11,927 bases of DNA from Nitrospina sp. (GCA_004357435.1 SMVS01000012.1:1-11927), one strand, 5' to 3'. Positions 1-6,951 are shown, counted from the stretch's first letter. The notes: generated from the sequence alone by a model not told the origin. Made by a program: numbers and translations.

Positions 1-1298
1 ACCCCCGAGTCCGCTTCCAGATCCATGCCCTGGGCCAGTTCCGGAGTCAGGGACTGGACTTGAATTCCCAAAGGATCGAGCGCCGCGACGCGCACGGTCT
101 TATCTTCAAGCACGGCGATATTGACCTGAATGATTTTCTTTTTCCCATCCCGGATCACTTCCACTGGCACAGTTTTTCCGGGTGGGGTGGCGGCCACGAT
201 TTTGGGAAGAGCCTCCATCGTTTTAACCACCCGGTTGTTAAACTTGACAATCACATCGCCGCGTTTGATCCCCGCTTTATCCGCCGGGCCATTGGGAAGG
301 ACATCGCCAACCAGAGCGCCTTCACTCTCGCTCAGTTGGAACGATTCGGCCAGATCGGGAGTGATCCGCTGAATCATGACCCCCAGCCACCCGCGAGTGA
401 CACTGCCCTTTAATTTGAGATCGTTCAATATTTCTTTTGCCACATTGATCGGAATCGCAAATCCAATACCGACATTCCCTCCCGTGTTGCCAGAGATGAT
501 CGCCGTATTGATGCCGATCACTTCGCCGGCAATATTCATCAGCGGTCCGCCGCTGTTGCCCGGATTGATGGACGCGTCGGTTTGAATATACTCATCGTAG
601 GGACCCGAACCAATGCTTCGGTCCTTGGCGCTCACCACGCCTACGGTCACCGTGTGGCTCAAACCGAAAGGATTGCCAATCGCCACCACCCATTCGCCCA
701 CTTCCAGATCATCTGAATTGCCTAAACTCAAATAGGGCAGGCTCTTATCGTCGCCCGGTTCCCTTTCCAGCTGAATCAAGGCAATATCTGTCTTGGGGTC
801 GGCGCCAATCAACTTGGCGGTGTACTCCTTCTCGCCATTATCTCCATCCTGCAAATGCACTTTAATTTCGCCGGCGCCTTCGATGACATGATTGTTGGTG
901 AGAATCAGGCCGTTCGCATCAATGATGAATCCCGATCCCATACCGCCTCGAGGCTGACCCCGCCCGCGATCCCGCTCACCAAAAAACCGATCATAAAAAT
1001 CTTCCAATGGGCCTCGTCCACGCGGATTTTTCGGATTACCGCGCGGGGGACGCGGACTGCGGGGAGCGCGCAAGTTACTTCTTTGTTTGGCCCGGGTACT
1101 GATATTGACCACCGCTGGATTCTGTTTTTTGGCAATCTCCACGAAAATATTGCTTCCCAGGGGCATGCTCTTGCTACTCAGGGCATGAGCCTTTCCCAGG
1201 AGGGTCACGACCGAGTTGTCGTTGCCTGGAGAAATGGGAAAACAAAGTCCCATTAGGAAAACAACAGTGAATGCAATTTTAATGCTCTTAAATCTCAT
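1..1298 (-). CDS. degP: DegP/HtrA (Do) family periplasmic serine protease, 3' end missing
   Basis: The reading frame is open from the ATG at 1298 to the left edge, giving about 432 residues without a stop. It begins with a signal-peptide-like stretch (basic start, hydrophobic residues 8-20). A trypsin-like protease domain follows at roughly 52-295. The catalytic triad is visible: His137 in TNNHVI, Asp171 in DPKTDIALI and Ser249 in PGNSGGP. The first PDZ domain spans about 300-398 (GWLGV, then GPADKAGIKRGDVI), and the start of a second (GIQVQSLTPELA) is cut off. The family degrades or refolds misfolded envelope proteins in the periplasm. GAGGA about 8 bases before the ATG supports the start. 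Between the mature N-terminus and the FYDRFFG motif lies an unusually basic Arg/Pro/Gly-rich stretch (about residues 69-96), where the LA loop is expected. The complete protein would probably be about 470-500 residues, as in DegP/DegQ. It is divergent from the DUF2065 gene. Confidence 0.96.
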   Translation of the reverse strand, partial: MRFKSIKIAFTVVFLMGLCFPISPGNDNSVVTLLGKAHALSSKSMPLGSNIFVEIAKKQNPAVVNISTRAKQRSNLRAPRSPRPPRGNPKNPRGRGPLEDFYDRFFGERDRGRGQPRGGMGSGFIIDANGLILTNNHVIEGAGEIKVHLQDGDNGEKEYTAKLIGADPKTDIALIQLEREPGDDKSLPYLSLGNSDDLEVGEWVVAIGNPFGLSHTVTVGVVSAKDRSIGSGPYDEYIQTDASINPGNSGGPLMNIAGEVIGINTAIISGNTGGNVGIGFAIPINVAKEILNDLKLKGSVTRGWLGVMIQRITPDLAESFQLSESEGALVGDVLPNGPADKAGIKRGDVIVKFNNRVVKTMEALPKIVAATPPGKTVPVEVIRDGKKKIIQVNIAVLEDKTVRVAALDPLGIQVQSLTPELAQGMDLEADSG

Positions 1299-1537
1299 GG
1301 AGAATTCCTCGATTATTCCAGCCCTGCCGTTGGAGTGATTTTTATAAAACGATGAATGAATCTTCAGATTGCCAAAAACTCAAAAATACCTGGGGACTGC
1401 ATAGCATCCCGTTCGGTGTTACCGGGCACTCGGAGCCTCTGTTGCGAACCCTGCCCCGCCACAATGACTGATGGGACAAGGGAGTAGAAAACGTCTGATG
1501 GTTGGGTTGCATCGCACTAATCCATTAGTTACAGGCT

Positions 1538-1567
1538 ATTATATAATGGCGGTTTCATCATTTACAA
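1538..1567 (-). promoter_or_regulatory. Candidate sigma70-like promoter for degP
   Basis: On the minus strand a perfect TATAAT (1543-1538) lies 18 bases downstream of TTGTAA (1567-1562), a 4/6 match to the -35 consensus. It points at degP and would leave a leader of roughly 230 bases. The -10 is part of the palindrome ATTATATAAT, so TATAAT also reads on the plus strand, but no -35 partner exists there. The call rests on consensus alone. Confidence 0.3.
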
Positions 1568-1767
1568 CTTAATTTCTCAAGTTGAAATTTGCCGTCAGCA
1601 AACAGATCGTTCACGGTCGGCGTATCGATCCGGGCGTCACCTTGGGACTGTGGCTTGAATTTTCAGGAATTTTCTAAGAGTTCACTCATTCAAATGTAAA
1701 ACTGACGCCGCGCGCCCAGACCCGTTTTCCTGATCCCTGCGTTCTCCCGCATCGTTTTATTATTTCA

Positions 1768-1796
1768 TTAATAAATGCCGAAGAAGACGGTACAAT
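1768..1796 (+). promoter_or_regulatory. Candidate sigma70-like promoter for the DUF2065-lipoprotein-hda-oleC run
   Basis: TTAATA (1768-1773, 4/6) and TACAAT (1791-1796, 5/6) are separated by 17 bases. A start near 1803 would give a leader of about 30 bases before the ATG at 1835. The repeat TCATTAATAA overlaps the -35 (1765-1774) and recurs at the expected transcription start (1801-1810), which could be a pair of operator half-sites. Confidence 0.38.
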
Positions 1797-1834
1797 CCAC
1801 TCATTAATAATTTATTTCTCAACGGGATATTGTT

Positions 1835-2029
1835 ATGGCATTCTTTGTGACCGCATTGGGAATGATGATGGTGTTTGAAGGCATTCCATATTTTTGTTTC
1901 CCGGATCAGGTGAGAGCCTTGGCTCAGAAAATTCCCGAGCTTCCTGATAGCACCTTGCGATTGATCGGATTCTTTATTATGATTCTGGGATTGGGTGTCG
2001 TTTTAATAGGGAGAACCGTGATCGAATGA
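1835..2029 (+). CDS. DUF2065 (YjeT-like) small membrane protein
   Basis: This 64-residue protein has two hydrophobic segments (about 1-17 and 42-60) around a short polar loop. The pattern fits DUF2065: an ALGMMMVFEGIPYF start, a PDQVR segment, then LPDSTLRLIGFFIMILGLGVVLI. Family members are about 60-65 residues, so the length is right. They are predicted inner-membrane proteins of unknown function; E. coli YjeT lies near hflK/hflC, quality-control genes for membrane proteins. Here the protein lies opposite degP, also a proteolysis gene, which is suggestive only. Its stop overlaps the next start (ATGA at 2026-2029), implying translational coupling. The ribosome binding site is weak (ACGGGA about 9 bases upstream). 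Confidence 0.85.
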   Translation: MAFFVTALGMMMVFEGIPYFCFPDQVRALAQKIPELPDSTLRLIGFFIMILGLGVVLIGRTVIE

Positions 2030-2463
2030 TTAAACCTCTGATTTCTTTTACTATCGTTATGGCGCTGACGGTGATGGGGCCGGGGTTTTTGGGATGCGCC
2101 CCAAAAGCCTATTCTCCAAATTTGGGTGGCGATGGCAAGAGTTCCCCGCCGCCGATCGCCCTGCAGTTTGCCAGCATCCCCCTGCCGGATGGGGTGGTAT
2201 TGAACCGGGACAAAACTTTCATTTACGAATCGGGCAGTGGCACCGTCAAGGTGGGCCGCTTGTCCTTTTCCCTGTGGAATCGTGCGGATGAGGTGGTGGA
2301 ATACTTCCGCAATGAAATGCCGGGGCGGGGATGGCAGTCGATTCGCATCGTCGAGCACGATATAACCATCATGCTTTATGAGATGGAAAACGACGTGTGT
2401 ACCATTATTGTAGAACCTGGATTGGGCAAGACCAAAATTGAGATCCAGATAGGACCCAAGTAA
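2026..2463 (+). CDS. Small hypothetical lipoprotein
   Basis: This 145-residue protein starts with a lipoprotein signal peptide: Lys3, a hydrophobic stretch 5-22, and lipobox FLGC with Cys24 as the expected lipidated residue. Ala-Pro follows rather than Asp, so outer-membrane sorting is likely by the enterobacterial rule. A Pro/Ser-rich linker (about 27-45) leads to a compact alpha/beta domain. In it, an LSFSLWNRADEVVEYFRNEMPGRGW-type segment (helix plus a Gly-Trp turn) is followed by beta strands ending in IIVEPG and KIEIQIGP. Similar arrangements occur in small delta-proteobacterial lipoproteins of unknown function; I do not recognise a named family. Translation is probably coupled to the DUF2065 gene through the ATGA overlap. 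The next gene starts 76 bases downstream. Confidence 0.8.
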   Translation: MIKPLISFTIVMALTVMGPGFLGCAPKAYSPNLGGDGKSSPPPIALQFASIPLPDGVVLNRDKTFIYESGSGTVKVGRLSFSLWNRADEVVEYFRNEMPGRGWQSIRIVEHDITIMLYEMENDVCTIIVEPGLGKTKIEIQIGPK

Positions 2464-2539
2464 TCAGGTTCCTGCCTGGGTGGCGCACCTTGCCTGACGC
2501 ATTGCCCCTCAACCTCTTTGGAAATTGGCACACAAGACC

Positions 2540-3280
2540 ATGGCCGGCTCCCGCCAATCCATTTTAAATTTTCCGGCAAGGCCCGAATATGATTTTTCAA
2601 ATTTTGTAGTTTCTCCCGGGTCGCAGTTTGCCGTCTCCCTGGCGCGTGAAATCTGTTCCGGCACCGAGCTGACTTACCAAACCCTGTTCCTCACCGGCGG
2701 CCAGGGGATGGGGAAAACCCATCTCCTCATGGCTATCGGCAACCACACCGCTCAAAGCCTGCCGGAAAAAAATGTTTTATACGTTCACTGCCCCGACTTT
2801 ATCAGACTCAGTCAATCGGACTCCGCTGAAACAGTACCCCACTCCCTGGCTCCCTTCGAAAACCTGGATTTTTTTTTGATGGATGATGTGGACAAAATTG
2901 CAGGCCACCCGGCCAGTCAGAAAAAGCTATACCTCATATACAATTCAATAATGACACGGGGTGGGAAAATTATTTTTACCGGGCGCACCTCCCTCAACGA
3001 CCTGCCCGACACGGAGGATTACCTGAAGTCCCGGTTTCGATGGGGCATGACCGCGGAAATCCAGGCCATGGACGATCCCACATCGGCCCGGCTTTTTGAG
3101 AAACTGGGCCGTGACGTGGGGGTGGCGGTTCCGCAAAAAACCATCGCCTATCTGCTGAAGCGTATCCCCAGAGATTTCCCATCCATCAAAGACGCCGTGA
3201 CCCGGATCAATGAAGAATCCCTCAAACAAAAAAAGAAAGTCTCACTGCCGCTGGTGAAAACCGCCCTCAGCATTCCATGA
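2540..3280 (+). CDS. hda: Hda-like DnaA-family AAA+ ATPase (regulatory inactivation of DnaA)
   Basis: This 246-residue protein has the DnaA AAA+ core without the DnaA DNA-binding domain, the Hda arrangement. Walker A is GGQGMGKT (53-60), Walker B FFLMDDVD (111-118), and a box VII/arginine-finger region LKSRFRWG lies at 162-169. A QxxLxF motif (Gln6-Phe11) matches a beta-clamp binding peptide and sits where Hda carries its own. The C-terminus, from about Arg208, aligns without gaps by eye to E. coli Hda as I recall it. However, Pro214 stands where E. coli Hda and DnaA have the sensor-II arginine. Hda with DNA-loaded clamp stimulates ATP hydrolysis by DnaA to prevent over-initiation. I chose ATG 2540; a TTG at 2525 is possible. 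No strong ribosome binding site precedes either. The stop overlaps the OleC start (ATGA). A generic DnaA paralogue is the alternative. Confidence 0.83.
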   Translation: MAGSRQSILNFPARPEYDFSNFVVSPGSQFAVSLAREICSGTELTYQTLFLTGGQGMGKTHLLMAIGNHTAQSLPEKNVLYVHCPDFIRLSQSDSAETVPHSLAPFENLDFFLMDDVDKIAGHPASQKKLYLIYNSIMTRGGKIIFTGRTSLNDLPDTEDYLKSRFRWGMTAEIQAMDDPTSARLFEKLGRDVGVAVPQKTIAYLLKRIPRDFPSIKDAVTRINEESLKQKKKVSLPLVKTALSIP

Positions 3281-4929
3281 CCGACAACGCCATGAACCGT
3301 GAAAATATCGCTGTGACTCTGGAAATCCTGGCGCAGGAGATTCCGGAAGCCAAGGCCGTGATTCTGGCCCGCACGGATTTTTCCGTCACCTTTCAACAAC
3401 TCAATGAAGAGGTCAACCGCCTCGCCACCGGCCTCCTGCCCACCGGCATCACCCGGGGCCATCGGGTTCTGGTGATGGTGCCAGCCGGCCTGGAATTTCT
3501 GGCGCTGACTTTCGCGTTGTTCAAAATCGGCGCGGTGCCGGTGTTGATCGATCCGGGACTGGGACGTAAAAGCGTTCTGGCCGGGATTCGCAAGGTGGCG
3601 CCAGACGCGATGATCGCCGTGCCTCTCGCTCATGCGGCGCGATTAATATTTTCACGCGCTTTCAAAAAAACCAAAATTCACATCACCGTGGGCCGGCGTT
3701 GGTTTTGGGGCGGTCCCACGCTGGCCAAGGTCCGCGCGTCGGGGCGACCGGATTTTCAATCAACAAAAACCCGGCCGGAAGATCCCGCCGCCATCCTGTT
3801 CACCAGCGGCAGTACCGGCCCCCCAAAAGGCGTGCTGTACACGCATCGCATGTTTGCCCAACAGGTGTCGTTGTTGCAGAAGATATACGGCATCAAAAAA
3901 GGCGAGGTCGACCTCCCCACCTTTCCCTTGTTCGCCCTGTTCGGGGTGAGCCTGGGGATGACCTGCGTCCTGCCGGACATGGACGCCAGCCGGCCGGCCA
4001 AGGTCGATCCGGAAAAAATTATTCGTGCCATCCGGAAATATTCGGTCACCAGCAGTTTCGGGTCGCCGGCGCTCTGGCACACGGTATCCAAATACTGTTT
4101 GGAAAAAAATATCCAAATACCGGAGTTGAAGCGAATCCTCATGGCGGGCGCGCCGGTGCCGGGACCGCTGCTCCAACGGTTTGACGCTATCCTTTCTCCC
4201 GAGGCGGAAATTCACACGCCCTACGGCGCCACGGAGGCCCTGCCGGTGGCCACCCTGTCGAGAAAAGAAATTTTAGGTGAAACCTGGCGCCGGACGGAGC
4301 AGGGATTGGGAATTTGCGTCGGTCATCCAGTGCCGGAGTTGTCCCTCAGGATCATTCAAATCACCGATGCTCCGATTACAAAATGGACGGAGGAACTGGC
4401 CGTCGCGCCCGGCGTCATTGGCGAAATCGTCGTGCAAGGCGCCTGGGTTGCGGAGCACTATTTCAACTCTGAGGCGGAAACGCGATTGGCCAAAATCCCG
4501 CAGGGAGAAACTATTTGGCATCGCATGGGGGATGTCGGCACGCTGGACGAACAGGGACGGCTGTGGTTTTGCGGCAGGAAAAATCACCGGGTCACACTCC
4601 AGGATAAAACGCTGTACACCATTCCCTGCGAGGCGATCTTCAATACCCATCCGGAAGTTCAGCGGTCGGCCCTGGTCGGAACCGGGCCGCGCGATGCGCA
4701 ACAGCCTGTCATGGTGATCGAGCTGGCAGATAAAACCAAATCTCAGGATCAACGGAACACCTTGCGGCGGGAGCTTTTAGAGTTGGGAAGCCGTCAGGCA
4801 ATCACCCGCGACATCACGCGGATTCTTTTTCATCCCGCCTTCCCGGTGGACATCCGTCACAACGCAAAAATCTCACGCGAACAGTTGGCCCGCTGGGCCA
4901 CCAACCTGCGGCTGGACGCGAATGGCTGA
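3277..4929 (+). CDS. oleC: OleC-type beta-lactone synthetase (AMP-binding, ANL superfamily)
   Basis: This 550-residue protein is an adenylate-forming enzyme. It has the phosphate loop TSGSTGPPKG (176-185), YGATE (316-320), Asp419 in the GDVG motif, a hinge near GRKNHR (433-438) and the C-terminal conserved Lys531 in RHNAKI. OleC-type signatures separate it from ordinary acyl-CoA ligases: VDLPTFPLFALF (211-222), VLPDMDASRPAKVDP (231-245), CEAIFN and the FPVDIRHNAKI ending. OleC uses ATP to close beta-hydroxy acids to beta-lactones, which OleB turns into long-chain cis-olefins after OleA condensation and OleD reduction. No oleA, oleB or oleD lies in this window. The start overlaps the hda stop; an ATG at 3292 would be the alternative. 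The substrate cannot be read from the sequence, and another beta-lactone pathway is possible. Confidence 0.88.
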   Translation: MTDNAMNRENIAVTLEILAQEIPEAKAVILARTDFSVTFQQLNEEVNRLATGLLPTGITRGHRVLVMVPAGLEFLALTFALFKIGAVPVLIDPGLGRKSVLAGIRKVAPDAMIAVPLAHAARLIFSRAFKKTKIHITVGRRWFWGGPTLAKVRASGRPDFQSTKTRPEDPAAILFTSGSTGPPKGVLYTHRMFAQQVSLLQKIYGIKKGEVDLPTFPLFALFGVSLGMTCVLPDMDASRPAKVDPEKIIRAIRKYSVTSSFGSPALWHTVSKYCLEKNIQIPELKRILMAGAPVPGPLLQRFDAILSPEAEIHTPYGATEALPVATLSRKEILGETWRRTEQGLGICVGHPVPELSLRIIQITDAPITKWTEELAVAPGVIGEIVVQGAWVAEHYFNSEAETRLAKIPQGETIWHRMGDVGTLDEQGRLWFCGRKNHRVTLQDKTLYTIPCEAIFNTHPEVQRSALVGTGPRDAQQPVMVIELADKTKSQDQRNTLRRELLELGSRQAITRDITRILFHPAFPVDIRHNAKISREQLARWATNLRLDANG

Positions 4930-4961
4930 CGCTTGGAATAATGCCTGACAATTATTGAGCG
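4930..4961 (+). terminator. Hairpin directly after the oleC stop, possible terminator
   Basis: CGCTT (4930-4934) pairs with GAGCG (4957-4961), and AATAAT (4937-4942) pairs with ATTATT (4951-4956), around an 8-base loop and a two-base bulge. It begins at the first base after the oleC stop. No T-run follows directly, so it could be a weak or non-intrinsic terminator between the convergent oleC and tatP genes. Confidence 0.3.
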
Positions 4962-4987
4962 CAAGTTAGAGTCTGACCCTTTTGCCT

Positions 4988-5002
4988 CCAGACGCAGTCT
5001 GG
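4988..5002. terminator. Perfect short hairpin just after the tatP stop
   Basis: CCAGAC (4988-4993) and GTCTGG (4997-5002) form a perfect 6-bp stem with a GCA loop. It lies one base beyond the stop codon of the leftward tatP gene. On the plus strand it is followed by only TTT, and on the minus strand by AGGCAAAA. It may act as a terminator or 3' stabiliser, but it lacks a clear T-run in either direction. Confidence 0.3.
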
Positions 5003-5003
5003 T

Positions 5004-6092
5004 TTACCGGAGGTCCTGCAAATGTTTCAGGATGGTATCGACGAGGGATTGTTCAAAAAGTTTTCCGGTCAATTGCTGGCGGACGAGTTCACCCACCCGC
5101 TGGAATTTTTCAAGTTGTTCGGGGCTGGGCTGGGGAGCGATTTTTAGTCCGTTTTTTTTCATCACGGCAATCGCTTTATTATTGTCCTCCTGAACTTTCT
5201 CAACCAGGCTCCGGAGATGTTTTTTACTTATTCTTTTTAATGCCCGCTGATATTTTTCGGGAAGTTTGGAGAACCGCTTTTTGGTTATCAAGACACCCCC
5301 CGTGGCGTTGCCCATACGCAGTGCGGACATGGATTCGATCTTGGTGAACCATTGCAGAGCCAAGGCCCCAATGGGCGAAGCGTACACCGTATCGATCATC
5401 CCGGTCTGCAAAGACAACATGACGTCCGTGACAGAAAGGGAATGCGGACTGACTTTCAATTCTTTATACGTGCTGGCCACCAGCGGATCGCCTTCCCACA
5501 TCCAGGCTTTGGTCCGGCGTAAATCCTCCACAGACTGAATATCAATTTGTGAGAAGAAGTGAATCCACCCCACGGGCACCCAGCCCAGCAGGATGTAACC
5601 TTTCTCCTCAAACCGGTCAGCAAAATAGCCGTTCATTTTTTCATAGATGTGAGCGATCTCCCGGTCGTTCTCAAACAGGAAAGGCAGATCCAGCACCCGA
5701 ACCTCGGGCAGGATCTCGCCCAGCCCCACCCCGGTGAAACCCGCCGCATGCACCTGACCGATACGCATTTTTCGAATGACATCTTTTTCATCGCCGGACA
5801 CCCCGCCCGGATAAAATTTGAACTTCACCTGGCCCTGAGTCGCCTGTTCCAACTCCTTGCTCATGAGGTGCATTTGCCTCATCCAGGACGAGCCTTCGGG
5901 AGCCAGGGTGGAGAGTTTGATGTAGGTTTTCTTGGCGGCAAGAGCTTCGCCCGGTTGCCAGGTCAGGACCACCAGCGCCAACAGCAGAGAGGCGACCAGG
6001 CCGCACAGGATGCATAGAAAATTTCCCGGCGTCACGCGTTTCAGGGCATCTCTGTAACGGGAAGACATTGCCGCACGATCAAAATAAATCAT
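5004..6092 (-). CDS. TRAP transporter periplasmic substrate-binding protein, DctP/TatP type
   Basis: The protein is 362 residues from the ATG at 6092. GGAGG six bases upstream of this ATG, inside tatT, decides the start over the ATG at 6068 and over a longer frame. A cytoplasmic basic stretch leads to a hydrophobic segment (about 25-44) and a likely signal peptidase site near ALAA (50-53). The DctP-family fold follows: IKLSTLAPEGSSWM, then FKFYPGGVSGDEKDVIRKMR, DLPFLF, a helix-rich centre and TGMIDTVYASP. Such proteins deliver solutes, often carboxylates, to a DctQM membrane carrier. At the place where carboxylate-binding members have the arginine of the DLKGLKIR motif, this protein has Trp197 (in DLRRTKAWMW), so the ligand may not be a simple carboxylate. 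It overlaps tatT by 14 bases, matching the TatP/TatT pairing known from Treponema. No permease gene is adjacent. Confidence 0.9.
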   Translation of the reverse strand: MIYFDRAAMSSRYRDALKRVTPGNFLCILCGLVASLLLALVVLTWQPGEALAAKKTYIKLSTLAPEGSSWMRQMHLMSKELEQATQGQVKFKFYPGGVSGDEKDVIRKMRIGQVHAAGFTGVGLGEILPEVRVLDLPFLFENDREIAHIYEKMNGYFADRFEEKGYILLGWVPVGWIHFFSQIDIQSVEDLRRTKAWMWEGDPLVASTYKELKVSPHSLSVTDVMLSLQTGMIDTVYASPIGALALQWFTKIESMSALRMGNATGGVLITKKRFSKLPEKYQRALKRISKKHLRSLVEKVQEDNNKAIAVMKKNGLKIAPQPSPEQLEKFQRVGELVRQQLTGKLFEQSLVDTILKHLQDLR

Positions 6093-6942
6093 CCGCCGCC
6101 TCCAAAAGGTTTTGGGCTTTGAGTTTGGCCACTTCATTGGCCAACCGTTGCTCCGGCAGAACATCGCCGGGTGTTGCCAGAACGATTTTCAACAAGCGTT
6201 CAAACAATTCTCGATTCTGGGTTTGAACCGCGTAAGTTTTTGCGTAGAGCATCTGCGTCATTAAAAACTTGTTTTCCGTGAGTTCCAGATTGCGCTCAAA
6301 ATGATGTTTCGATTTTTCGGGATCACCGCCCAGCATTTTGGAACGCGCCCCATAAAATCCGCCGAAAAACATGTGGGGTCCGGCGTAATGAAAAGATTCG
6401 TCCCACTCCAGGGTTTGGCGCATGGCAGACTCGACTTTAGGGAGCGCGGCAAAAGCTTCCATATCGTGGAGATTGAGCAATAACCACCCGGCCCAACATT
6501 GCCCAAACCAAAACAGGCTCGGGAGATCGCCCGCATCCATTCGTTCCAAACTTTTTTGAAATTGCTCTGGCGGCAGATCAGGGAGCTCCGCCGCGGCGCC
6601 TGCCTTCACCAAAATCCGCAAGGCGTAGGCCCGGCCGCGCAGGTACAACAGGGAAGCCCGTTGAGGGTTTTCGTCCTCGACAAAACTGAAGGCATAACTG
6701 CAAAATCCTTCGGCCAGCTTATGCAGAAGGACCGGGTTGTCCTCATCCGACTTGACCATGCCTTCCAACATTTTCAAACTGGCGGGAATAGCGGTTGCGG
6801 CCAATAACGGATCGGATTCTTCGTTAAGGGAATCGTACTGCCCGGTCACCAAAGGAACCGCAAACCGGCTGGCTATTTGGCTGGTGGAACAGCCTGCCAC
6901 GCCAACCATAAGAATGAGTAGCCACAGCGATCGATGATTCAT
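6079..6942 (-). CDS. tatT: TatT-family lipoprotein (TRAP transporter T-component)
   Basis: This 287-residue protein starts with a lipoprotein signal peptide: Arg4, hydrophobic 6-16 and lipobox VAGC with Cys18. Ser-Thr follows, consistent with the outer membrane. The rest is almost all helical with TPR-like pairs. Recognisable segments include LLHKLAEGFCSYAFSF, RGRAYALRIL, WFGQCWAGWL and the GPHMFFGGFYGARSKMLGG stretch typical of the family, ending NEVAKLKAQNLLEAADDLF. In Treponema pallidum the T protein (Tp0956) forms a trimer of cup-shaped subunits that binds the P protein (Tp0957). The overlap with the next gene fits such a partnership. No ribosome binding site precedes the ATG, and the candidate -10 ends only nine bases before it, so the message may be leaderless. 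Confidence 0.9.
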   Translation of the reverse strand: MNHRSLWLLILMVGVAGCSTSQIASRFAVPLVTGQYDSLNEESDPLLAATAIPASLKMLEGMVKSDEDNPVLLHKLAEGFCSYAFSFVEDENPQRASLLYLRGRAYALRILVKAGAAAELPDLPPEQFQKSLERMDAGDLPSLFWFGQCWAGWLLLNLHDMEAFAALPKVESAMRQTLEWDESFHYAGPHMFFGGFYGARSKMLGGDPEKSKHHFERNLELTENKFLMTQMLYAKTYAVQTQNRELFERLLKIVLATPGDVLPEQRLANEVAKLKAQNLLEAADDLF

Positions 6943-6951
6943 ACATTGTGC

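Larger units (their letters stand above)
1299..1834. other. Non-coding gap between divergent degP and DUF2065 genes
   Basis: No convincing gene, tRNA or mobile element is visible in these 536 bases. The gap holds several short palindromes: TTTTATAAAA at 1340-1349, ACTAAT-CC-ATTAGT at 1516-1529, ATTATATAAT at 1538-1547, and a 6-bp stem (CAACTT/AAGTTG, 1565-1584). A direct repeat TCATTAATAA occurs at 1765-1774 and 1801-1810, flanking the candidate promoter of the rightward operon. The gap is longer than most in this gene-dense window and may hold regulator sites or a small RNA, but nothing decides this. Confidence 0.5.

Noticed and set aside
60..1256. Plus-strand open frames across the degP region
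   Set aside because: They are antisense to the clear HtrA protein with its catalytic triad and PDZ domains, and their translations resemble no family.
1299..1834. Hidden tRNA or small protein in the long degP/DUF2065 gap
   Set aside because: No cloverleaf, T-loop consensus or supported start codon was visible on either strand.
2525..2539. TTG start for the Hda-like protein
   Set aside because: It adds only five residues with no better ribosome binding site; the ATG at 2540 leaves the clamp motif near the N-terminus. It remains possible.
3756..4752. Long minus-strand open frames opposite oleC (128-159 residues)
   Set aside because: They lie inside the oleC coding sequence, have no ribosome binding sites, and their residues look like a by-product of G+C-rich codons.
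6093..6164. Longer start for the TRAP binding protein at 6164
   Set aside because: The extra N-terminus reads through the tatT gene with no family match, while GGAGG six bases before the ATG at 6092 gives a proper signal peptide.
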